From NCBI GenBank assembly GCA_946629475.1, contig CAMOXX010000018.1, positions 1 through 23,148 on the forward strand: 23,148 nt of DNA. Direction: 5' to 3'. The stretch comes from an uncultured Blautia sp. (GTDB lineage Bacteria > Bacillota > Clostridia > Lachnospirales > Lachnospiraceae). Position numbers and translations under genes: made by a program. Of this stretch, positions 14,338 to 21,076 are shown piece by piece (within the stretch, counting starts at the first letter, position 1; every line of letters begins with the position of its first letter). A model generated the notes under the pieces. That model saw only the letters and a list, made by a program, of their open reading frames with translations. It did not search any database and had not been told where the DNA came from.

Positions 14338-15878
14338 CGGATAAGCTCCATCACTGCCTTCCTGTCAGTCTTGCCATTCTGGGTCATGGGCATACTGTCA
14401 AGGAAGACAATTTTTTTGGGGATCATATAATCGGGGAGGAATGTGCGGAGGGCTTCCCTGATTTCCTTCGCAGCCGCGCGGTTCCCTTTATCCACATGTT
14501 CCGAGCAGCATACGGCAGCCGTGAGGCTTGCAGTTCTTCCATCCCTCATCACCGGAAGAACGCACGCCCGGTTTACCCCCGGAATCTTGAGGAGATTGCT
14601 CTCGATATCTCCCAGCTCGATCCGGTAGCCGTGAAGCTTGACCTGCTGGTCAAGCCTTCCGTTAAAATAGAGCATGCCGTCTCTTGTGTATCCCTCATCC
14701 CCGGTAAAATAAGCACGGACCGGGCTGCTGCTTCCGGGCGGATTGATCATCCGGAAGGCTCTTTCTGTCTGGGCAGGATCGCCGAGATACCCGGCTGAGA
14801 GTGTACTCCCTGTAATCACGATCTCCCCCGGCTCTCCGTCTGCCGCCATCCCCGCTTCATTTATGATATAAATGGTGCAGCCGTCCTTCGGCCGGCCGAC
14901 AGGCAGGTTTTCATCAGCCTGGCACAGTTCTTCCGTGATCCGGACATCCGTGACGGCCACCGTCGATTCGGTCGGGCCGTAGGTGTTGATCACTTCCGCG
15001 TCCGGGAACCGCTTTATCAGCTTCAGGGCGGTCCCGTTCGTCAGCCGCTCCCCGCAGAAGAGGAATGTCCTGAGTGCGGGCAGGGTGCTGCCCTGAAAGC
15101 CCGGATCCGCAAGGCACAGCTCAGCAAAGGAGGGTGTGGATACCCACACCGACGGATTGATGCTCTTCAGCGCATCGAACAGAAGCCCGTAGGAATTCTG
15201 CACTTCTTTTGTGAGCGGGCAGAGGGTTCCTCCGACTGCCAGGCAGGTATAGAGATCCATCACCGAAAGATCAAACGAAAAGGGGGCCTGATTCAGGAAG
15301 CGTACCCCTCTCTTCTTTTCGGCCGGCGATCCAAGATTTACCGACCAGTCTGTAAAGCCCGACAGGGCGGCGCAGGAGATCTGCACTCCCTTTGGCTCGC
15401 CTGTGCTGCCGGATGTAAAGATAATGTAGACAATATCGTCATCGGTAAGCCAGTATTCCTCAAGAGAGCGGGCGGAGCCGGATTCCGCAATACGGGACAG
15501 TTCCTCATATCCGATGACAGGAGGGCCGCCCTCTATCCGCTTTTCCGCCTGCTCCATTTTTTCAACAGCAAATACTGCGGAAGCTCCCGACTTTTTTATG
15601 ACTGCGTCCACCCGGTCAGGCGGCATGCTGATGTCCAGCGGACAGTAGGCTTTTCCCGCCTTGGAGCATCCCAGAAAGGAGGCGATCATCAGCGGCTGCT
15701 TGTGGCCGTATACCACTACCGGAGCACGGCTGTCCCCAAAACGTGAAACGAGCCAATCCGCAATCCCGTCGGACAGGCGGTCCAGTTCACCATAGGTCAT
15801 CACTGTCTCCCCGCACAGATAGGCGGGGTGCTCCGGATTATTTTTTGCATATTCTTTGAGTAATTTCAAAATGTCCAT
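14334..15878 (-). CDS. dltA: D-alanine:carrier ligase DltA
   Basis: A 514-residue adenylate-forming enzyme that activates D-alanine with ATP and loads it on DltC. Motifs in order: FTSGSTGEPKG (154-164), FCGE with Cys275 (the position equivalent to the D-Ala-selecting cysteine of Bacillus DltA), YGPTE (300-304), FTGDEGY (391-397), GRLDQQVKLHGYRIELGDIE (about 408-427), and NGKTDRK near the C-terminus. ATG 15878 was chosen: an in-frame GTG at 15926 would lie upstream of the predicted transcription start, and the DltA family begins at about this point. The ribosome site is weak. The gene heads the dltABCDX operon. Confidence 0.94.
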   Translation of the reverse strand: MDILKLLKEYAKNNPEHPAYLCGETVMTYGELDRLSDGIADWLVSRFGDSRAPVVVYGHKQPLMIASFLGCSKAGKAYCPLDISMPPDRVDAVIKKSGASAVFAVEKMEQAEKRIEGGPPVIGYEELSRIAESGSARSLEEYWLTDDDIVYIIFTSGSTGEPKGVQISCAALSGFTDWSVNLGSPAEKKRGVRFLNQAPFSFDLSVMDLYTCLAVGGTLCPLTKEVQNSYGLLFDALKSINPSVWVSTPSFAELCLADPGFQGSTLPALRTFLFCGERLTNGTALKLIKRFPDAEVINTYGPTESTVAVTDVRITEELCQADENLPVGRPKDGCTIYIINEAGMAADGEPGEIVITGSTLSAGYLGDPAQTERAFRMINPPGSSSPVRAYFTGDEGYTRDGMLYFNGRLDQQVKLHGYRIELGDIESNLLKIPGVNRACVLPVMRDGRTASLTAAVCCSEHVDKGNRAAAKEIREALRTFLPDYMIPKKIVFLDSMPMTQNGKTDRKAVMELIR

Positions 15879-15929
15879 ATTTATGCTGTTCTGCCATAAA
15901 AGACAGGTCCTCTCATTTTTTCTCACACT

Positions 15930-15958
15930 ATTGTAACACTGCTTTTGCCAATGAGCAA
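15930..15958 (-). promoter_or_regulatory. Promoter of the dlt operon
   Basis: On the minus strand TTGCTC (15953-15958) and TACAAT (15930-15935) are separated by 17 bases. The -35 is weak and the -10 good, so an activator could be needed. The expected start near 15923 gives a leader of about 45 bases before ATG 15878. Confidence 0.55.
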
Positions 15959-15988
15959 GAAAGCATTCGCAGCGAACGGTTTTGTTTC

Positions 15989-16016
15989 TTGACTAACCTT
16001 GTAATTATATTATAAT
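15989..16016 (+). promoter_or_regulatory. Promoter of the ABC/FtsX transporter gene
   Basis: TTGACT (15989-15994) and a perfect TATAAT (16011-16016) are 16 bases apart. It is back to back with the dlt promoter; the two -35 elements are about 30 bases apart, so one bound protein could affect both. Confidence 0.75.
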
Positions 16017-16061
16017 GAGTATTATTCTATTTTTACACGAGTCCATTTCAGAGAGGAATTT

Positions 16062-18608
16062 ATGCTTAAATTAGTTGATATCTGCAAGGAATACAAAACA
16101 GGCACCCTTGTCCAGACTGCCCTCGACCATATCTCACTCAGCCTGCGCGACAATGAGTTCGTCGCGGTTCTGGGTCCCAGCGGATCGGGAAAAACGACAC
16201 TCCTGAATATCATCGGAGGCCTGGACCGGTACGACAGCGGGGACCTTGTGATCAACGGAGTTTCCACCCGCAAATATCGGGACCGGGACTGGGACTCCTA
16301 CCGCAACCATACGATCGGCTTTGTATTTCAGAGCTACAACCTGATCCCGCACCAGACTGTCCTGGCAAATGTTGAGCTTGCCCTCACCATCTCGGGGATT
16401 TCCAGGCAGGAGCGGCAGGAAAGAGCCAAAAAAGCCCTTGAGGATGTCGGTCTGGGAGATCAGATGCACAAAAAGCCAAACCAGATGTCGGGCGGCCAGA
16501 TGCAGAGAGTGGCAATCGCCAGAGCCCTGGTCAATGACCCTGATATCCTGTTGGCGGACGAGCCGACCGGAGCCCTGGACTCCCAGACCAGCCTTCAGGT
16601 CATGGAGCTTTTGAAGGAAGTTGCAAAGGACCGGCTCGTGGTGATGGTTACCCATAACCCCGAGCTGGCGGACCAGTACGCGACAAGGATTGTGCGCCTG
16701 AAGGACGGTAAGATCATCGACGATACCGATCCGTACGATACAGAGCCTGCCGGGGATGAGGTTCACAGGAATTTCGGCCGGGCCTCCATGAAGTTCCGGA
16801 CGGCCCTCTCCCTCAGCTTCAACAATCTGGGAACGAAGAAAGGGCGCACGATCCTGACCGCCTTCGCCGGCTCGATCGGCATCATCGGAATCGCGCTGAT
16901 CCTCTCCTTCTCCACAGGCGTCAGCAATTATATCACCGATATACAGCGGAAAACCATGACCTCCTACCCGGTCACATTGAATTCCCAGGCGATCGACCTG
17001 TCGGGCTTCCTGTCGGAGGCCGGGATGGACGCCGGCATACCGTACGAGCCTGACCATGAGATGGATGCCGTCTATTCCGACAACATCCTCTATGAGATGG
17101 CAAGTACCTTCACTTCGAGCCTGACCCAGAACAACCTGACATCGTTTAAAAAGTATCTGGACGACGAAAGCAGCGAAATCCATAAATATGTGGGAGAAAG
17201 CGGAATTGTCTATTCCTATGATGTGAAGTTCAATGTGTACGCGCGGGATCCTGACGGGGTGCTGGTGAACACGGACGGGGTGGATCTGGAGGGAAGAGCC
17301 TCCTCGCGTTCCTCCTTTATGGGAAACAACATGGCATTATCAGGCAGCACAAGGATCGGAAATTTCGAGGAGCTCCTGCCTGGCGGCGGAGATCACCTGA
17401 TCAGCGGCGCGATCATGGACACCTACGATCTGGTGTACGGGGAATGGCCGGACGAATATGACGAGGTTGTGCTGGTCCTCGACCGCAAGAACGAGCTGTC
17501 CCTCACCAACATGTACGAGCTGGGGCTCCTCTCGTCGGAGGAATACCACCGGTTCCTGGTGGAGCTCTCCGAGAGTGAGGCGGTAACACCGGAGGTCCAC
17601 AGGATCGATTATTCTGATATGTTATCCACGGAGCTTTATCTGGTTCCCGCCTGCGACACCTACGAAGAGAACAGCTCCGGTGTCTGGAAATCCATCGCGG
17701 GTGACCGGGAGAAAATGGATTCGATCGCCGGACAGGCCGTCAGGCTCCGGATATCCGGAATCATCCGCCCGGCAGAAAGCTCGGATATCAATGTTGCCCT
17801 GATCACATCTCCGCTCGGATATACGCGGGCATTGACCGACTATATCATTGATTACACTGAAAAAAGTGAAGTCGTGAAAGAGCAGAAAGAGAATCCCGAC
17901 CGGAACCTCCTGACCGGAAATGCCTTCGGCGAGGGAGGTACCAATTTTGATACCGGAACCGCCCTCGACTTCCTGAACAGCATGACCAGCAACGGATCGT
18001 ACGAGAGCAACATGAAGGCGTTCGGAGCCGTTGACCGCGAAAGTCCGTCATCCATCAACATTTACTCGGATACATTTGAGGCGAAGGACGGAATCACGGA
18101 CTGCATTGAGGAGTACAACAGGAATGCCGATGAAGCGGACCAGATTACCTACACGGACTATGTCGGGCTTCTGATGTCCTCGGTCACCAGGATGGTAAAC
18201 GCGATCACCTATATCCTGATCGCCTTTGTCGCGGTTTCGCTCATCGTATCCTCCATCATGATCGGGATCATCACCTATATTTCCGTGCTGGAGCGGACAA
18301 GGGAGATCGGTATTCTGCGGGCCATCGGAGCTTCCAAGCGGAATATCACGCAGGTGTTCAACGCCGAGACCTTCCTGATCGGGCTGTTTTCCGGCGCGAT
18401 GGGAATCGGAATCTCGTTCCTGCTGCTGATTCCGATCAACCATGTGGTGCATGCTTATGCCGAGACCGATCAGATCAGTGCAGTACTTCCACCCTTGAGC
18501 GCAGTCATTCTGATTCTGCTGAGCATGATGCTGACCATGATCGCGGGATTTATCCCCGCAAAAAAAGCGGCCCGGAAGGATCCGGTGGCCGCGCTGAGAA
18601 CGGAATGA
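16062..18608 (+). CDS. ABC transporter with fused ATPase and FtsX/MacB-type permease
   Basis: An 848-residue protein. Residues 1-225 are a MacB/LolD-type ATPase: Walker A GPSGSGKTT (38-46), Q loop Gln90, signature MSGGQMQR (142-149), Walker B ILLADEPTGALD (162-173, Glu167), H loop His198. A linker leads to the first membrane helix (about 263-285), then an outside domain of about 415 residues, then three helices (about 708-735, 765-790, 805-830) with the FtsX-family segment VLERTREIGILRAIGASKRN between the second and third. This four-helix plan is that of mechanotransmission-type transporters such as MacB and BceB-like permeases, which act on lipoproteins, peptides or envelope-active compounds and not by classical channel transport. 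Start ATG 16062 follows GAGAGGAA. It is divergent from dltA and ends at a strong terminator. Substrate unknown. Confidence 0.9.
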   Translation: MLKLVDICKEYKTGTLVQTALDHISLSLRDNEFVAVLGPSGSGKTTLLNIIGGLDRYDSGDLVINGVSTRKYRDRDWDSYRNHTIGFVFQSYNLIPHQTVLANVELALTISGISRQERQERAKKALEDVGLGDQMHKKPNQMSGGQMQRVAIARALVNDPDILLADEPTGALDSQTSLQVMELLKEVAKDRLVVMVTHNPELADQYATRIVRLKDGKIIDDTDPYDTEPAGDEVHRNFGRASMKFRTALSLSFNNLGTKKGRTILTAFAGSIGIIGIALILSFSTGVSNYITDIQRKTMTSYPVTLNSQAIDLSGFLSEAGMDAGIPYEPDHEMDAVYSDNILYEMASTFTSSLTQNNLTSFKKYLDDESSEIHKYVGESGIVYSYDVKFNVYARDPDGVLVNTDGVDLEGRASSRSSFMGNNMALSGSTRIGNFEELLPGGGDHLISGAIMDTYDLVYGEWPDEYDEVVLVLDRKNELSLTNMYELGLLSSEEYHRFLVELSESEAVTPEVHRIDYSDMLSTELYLVPACDTYEENSSGVWKSIAGDREKMDSIAGQAVRLRISGIIRPAESSDINVALITSPLGYTRALTDYIIDYTEKSEVVKEQKENPDRNLLTGNAFGEGGTNFDTGTALDFLNSMTSNGSYESNMKAFGAVDRESPSSINIYSDTFEAKDGITDCIEEYNRNADEADQITYTDYVGLLMSSVTRMVNAITYILIAFVAVSLIVSSIMIGIITYISVLERTREIGILRAIGASKRNITQVFNAETFLIGLFSGAMGIGISFLLLIPINHVVHAYAETDQISAVLPPLSAVILILLSMMLTMIAGFIPAKKAARKDPVAALRTE

Positions 18609-18616
18609 TCGGGGAT

Positions 18617-18664
18617 TCAGGGAACCTGTCCCTGATGACTCGAACGTGCGCCCTCCGGGCGCAC
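18617..18664. repeat. Two consecutive hairpins after the ABC transporter gene
   Basis: TCAGGGA-ACCTG-TCCCTGA (18617-18635, 7-bp stem) is followed by GTGCGCCC-TCC-GGGCGCAC (18646-18664, perfect 8-bp stem). Neither has a T run on the plus strand. They lie between the transporter stop codon and the terminator at 18672-18698, making a row of three stems in under 100 bases. Confidence 0.75.
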
Positions 18665-18671
18665 CCAAAAC

Positions 18672-18698
18672 GACCCCCGGGAATCGATCCCGGGGGTC
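18672..18698. terminator. Bidirectional terminator
   Basis: GACCCCCGGGA and TCCCGGGGGTC form a perfect 11-bp stem with a 5-base loop. TGTTGTTTT follows on the plus strand and CGTTTTGGG on the minus strand, so it can end both the transporter transcript and that of the convergent secreted-protein gene, whose stop codon is at 18706-18708. Confidence 0.88.
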
Positions 18699-18705
18699 TG
18701 TTGTT

Positions 18706-19434
18706 TTACTCTGCTGCTGTTACTGCAGTAATGTGCGGGTTGGCACCCTCATACCAGTAGAGGAAGCCTTCCATATCGATCACATCGCCTGCGTTCAGAG
18801 CCTCGACTGCTTTGTACACGTCGGATTCAGCGTCGCAGAGATAGGACTCTACAGTGAATGAATAGGTCTCGCCGTTCAGGGATACGTCAAAGTAAAGGTC
18901 GTCTCCCTGTGTTCCGGAGTTGTCCCAGTTGTAGAAATATGCCAGCTCGTTTCCGTCTTCGTCCGTCTTCGCTTCGACGGTCATTCCCTTAAAGGAAACC
19001 TTCTGATTCTGATGATCGATCAGCTCATCCTTCCCGAGAAGGTCTGTCACATCCAGCGCCTCCGCGATGAAGCTGCCGTCCTCGATCTCGATCGTCGCGT
19101 CAACGATCTCGATCTCGCCGGACCACTCTGACTTATAGCCTGTAACCTTGATCTTCTGGCCTTCGACCAGCTTCTCATAATCCTCCTCGGAGCATTCTGC
19201 GTTGTAAACGAAATATGCGCCGTCCTCATCCTGGGTGTAAAGTGTCGCCTTATCTTCCCACCAGGACTGCTTTGCCTGTACATAAGTCTCTACAACCACT
19301 TCCGCATCGATTTCTGCGTCCATAAACTCCGCATAGGTCATGACGCCTTCGGATTTTTCTTCAGCAGAAACACCAAGGCTTCCGAATGCAAGGGCCGCTG
19401 CCGCTGCCATCATAAGTACCGCTGTCTTTTTCAT
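18706..19434 (-). CDS. Secreted protein with two OB-fold-like halves, function unknown
   Basis: A 242-residue acidic protein with a clear signal peptide (MKKTAVLMMAAAAALAFGSL, cleavage probably after VSA at residue 24). The mature part appears to be two beta-rich halves. The first runs from MTYAEFMDAEIDAEVVVETY through KIKVTGYKSEWSGEIEIVDATIEIEDG; the second from QKVSFKGMTVEAKTDEDG to GDVIDMEGFLYWYEGANPHI. The order of strands and the G-x-I-x-V/M-x-G element followed by a short strand resemble OB folds of small secreted bacterial proteins. The start is ATG 19434 with AGGAGA upstream; a frame extending to 19590 crosses the promoter and the neighbouring gene. It is transcribed from its own consensus promoter. 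No function is assigned. Confidence 0.75.
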   Translation of the reverse strand: MKKTAVLMMAAAAALAFGSLGVSAEEKSEGVMTYAEFMDAEIDAEVVVETYVQAKQSWWEDKATLYTQDEDGAYFVYNAECSEEDYEKLVEGQKIKVTGYKSEWSGEIEIVDATIEIEDGSFIAEALDVTDLLGKDELIDHQNQKVSFKGMTVEAKTDEDGNELAYFYNWDNSGTQGDDLYFDVSLNGETYSFTVESYLCDAESDVYKAVEALNAGDVIDMEGFLYWYEGANPHITAVTAAE

Positions 19435-19479
19435 AGAATCTGATCTCCTTTCTGAGAACGTATGAATTTTTGCAACCAC

Positions 19480-19508
19480 ATTATAGCCAATATTATACTT
19501 CCGGTCAA
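19480..19508 (-). promoter_or_regulatory. Consensus promoter of the secreted OB-fold-like protein
   Basis: On the minus strand TTGACC (19503-19508) and a perfect TATAAT (19480-19485) are 17 bases apart. The promoter lies in the 97-base gap after the peptidoglycan-binding gene and suggests strong constitutive expression. Confidence 0.85.
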
Positions 19509-19531
19509 TCCCAAACGGGTGCGGCGGTTTT

Positions 19532-20362
19532 TCAGGGCAGAACACCCTCCGGCACCGCCTCCATCCTCTTTTCCGTCCGTTCCATGACATTTTCGTAATA
19601 CTTCAGGTCGGTCTCGCTCATTTCGGACTGGTCGAGAGAACTGACCTCCTCTGTATATTCCGCGTATTTCCGCATCAGGGACAGATACTGCGTCTGATGT
19701 GTGAAGTTTTCCTCGTCATAGATGTCAAGGAAGTCACAGTATTCGTTGATGAACTCCTCATAATCATCCAGCATCCTGCGGACGCCGGGGCTCACCCCTG
19801 CTCCGTCATTCTTTTTGCTCACGATCTCCGGAAGATCCGCATAGCACAGTGTAACCGTGTCCCACAGATAATCGTAATCTTCCATCTCCGTGATCATCCC
19901 GGTGAGGGAATCCGACAGACCGGCCGCTCTTTCAGAGGCGGCGTCCGCATCCGCGCTCACGGCCGCTCCGGGACTGACTGATACACACAGGTCAAACTGG
20001 AAGAGCGTTACATCCCCGGGTGCCTCGCCCGGCTCAAGGATTCCTCTCATCGAATCTGTCACAGCCTGCACAAATTCCTTCTCTTCGTCCTGAAGCATCA
20101 GGGAATTGAAAAGCTCCGCGTCAATCAGATCCCCTTCCGCAAGTCCTTTCTTCTCCCTGTAATCGTGCACCGCCTGCTTTGTCTTTGCTCCGGCGACACC
20201 ATCCGGTGTACCGGCATCAAACCCGGCCTCGTTCAGTTTTGTCTGAATCTGCATTATGATATCCCGGTCCGAAAAGCTGATTTTCGATGCCGGGGCGTTT
20301 GTTCCTGCTGCCAGGACAGACAGGCCGGCAAGCATAACCAGGAAAGCTCTCCTGTGTCTCAT
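19532..20362 (-). CDS. Secreted protein with peptidoglycan-binding domain
   Basis: A 276-residue exported protein. A signal peptide (MRHRRAFLVMLAGLSVLAAG) precedes a PG_binding_1-like domain at about 33-92: IIMQIQTKLNEAGFDAGTPD then GVAGAKTKQAVHDYREKKGL. The rest is acidic and helical; residues about 195-270 (YEEFINEYCDFLDIYD to YYENVMERTEKRMEAV) resemble a small helical domain seen in exported proteins of Clostridia, possibly the DUF6591 type (from memory, unsure). The start is ATG 20362 with AAGGAG eight bases upstream, 13 bases after the HAD gene, so it is probably the last gene of the binding-protein transporter transcript. No catalytic domain is visible. It may sit at the cell wall. Confidence 0.8.
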   Translation of the reverse strand: MRHRRAFLVMLAGLSVLAAGTNAPASKISFSDRDIIMQIQTKLNEAGFDAGTPDGVAGAKTKQAVHDYREKKGLAEGDLIDAELFNSLMLQDEEKEFVQAVTDSMRGILEPGEAPGDVTLFQFDLCVSVSPGAAVSADADAASERAAGLSDSLTGMITEMEDYDYLWDTVTLCYADLPEIVSKKNDGAGVSPGVRRMLDDYEEFINEYCDFLDIYDEENFTHQTQYLSLMRKYAEYTEEVSSLDQSEMSETDLKYYENVMERTEKRMEAVPEGVLP

Positions 20363-20375
20363 ATGATCCGCTCCT

Positions 20376-21065
20376 TCAATTGGCTCTGCAGCAATTCTGA
20401 TGTTGATTATGCATTCTCTCAAAAACTTTCGCAGCTGCTTCCGGCAGTTCACAAAAGCGCGTGATTCTCGGCAGTTCCTTCGGAACCTGTCCGTATCCGT
20501 AGGCGGCATGGATAAATGAAATCCCCGCCTCCGAGGCTGCTTCGTAATCCCCGAGGATATCCCCGAGATACACCGCGTGAGTGAGTCCGTTCCGCTCCTT
20601 CACAAGCCGGATATTGCCTGCCTTTTTCATGCCCGTCCGGCCGTACTCTTCATAGTCGTCAAACAGGTCTTCCATCCCGTGGGCCTTAAAAAAAGCAGGG
20701 ATATAGCCTTCCTGACAGTTGCTCACAACACTCAGGTGGTACTCCTTTTTCAGCAGGGCAAGCGTCTCACGGACATCGGGGAACAGGATTCCTCCATGCT
20801 CCGCAATGTACTCATTCTCATGATCCATGCACTCCTGCATCACCTCATGGCGCCTGTCCGGGGGAAGATAATCGAGAAAAGCGTTTTCGATCTCCAACAT
20901 CGTCTTTCCCATCAGGCGCTGCATCCACTCGACCGTGGCCGGGCGGACCGTGTCCTCATATTTTTCCAGAACCTCATTCCATGACATGACAACCGCCTCA
21001 GAGGAGTCCCATAGTGTGCCGTCAAGATCAAACAGTATTCCTTTTTTTATTCCTTCCAAACGCAT
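20376..21065 (-). CDS. HAD-superfamily phosphatase (phosphoglycolate phosphatase-like)
   Basis: A 229-residue cytoplasmic haloacid-dehalogenase-type hydrolase with a helical cap. Motif I is LFDLDGTLWDS (Asp13 and Asp15), motif II lies in LSVVSNC, motif III is the Lys in GMKKAGNI, motif IV is LGDILGDYEAA. It should remove phosphate from a small phosphorylated compound, often a sugar phosphate or phosphoglycolate; the substrate is unknown. The start is uncertain: GGAAGGAGG abuts ATG 21065 with no spacing, whereas an in-frame TTG at 21059 lies six bases after AGGAGG and would shorten the protein by two residues. It follows the solute-binding gene by 11 bases. Confidence 0.88.
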   Translation of the reverse strand: MRLEGIKKGILFDLDGTLWDSSEAVVMSWNEVLEKYEDTVRPATVEWMQRLMGKTMLEIENAFLDYLPPDRRHEVMQECMDHENEYIAEHGGILFPDVRETLALLKKEYHLSVVSNCQEGYIPAFFKAHGMEDLFDDYEEYGRTGMKKAGNIRLVKERNGLTHAVYLGDILGDYEAASEAGISFIHAAYGYGQVPKELPRITRFCELPEAAAKVFERMHNQHQNCCRAN

Positions 21066-21076
21066 CCTCCTTCCTG

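Noticed and set aside
15879..15926. Upstream GTG start for dltA adding 16 residues
   Set aside because: The GTG lies before the expected transcription start from the TACAAT -10, and the added residues do not fit the DltA family start.
16134..17183. Open frame of 349 codons on the minus strand opposite the ABC transporter
   Set aside because: It mirrors the ATPase coding sequence, has no recognisable domain, and would collide with the transporter promoter direction.
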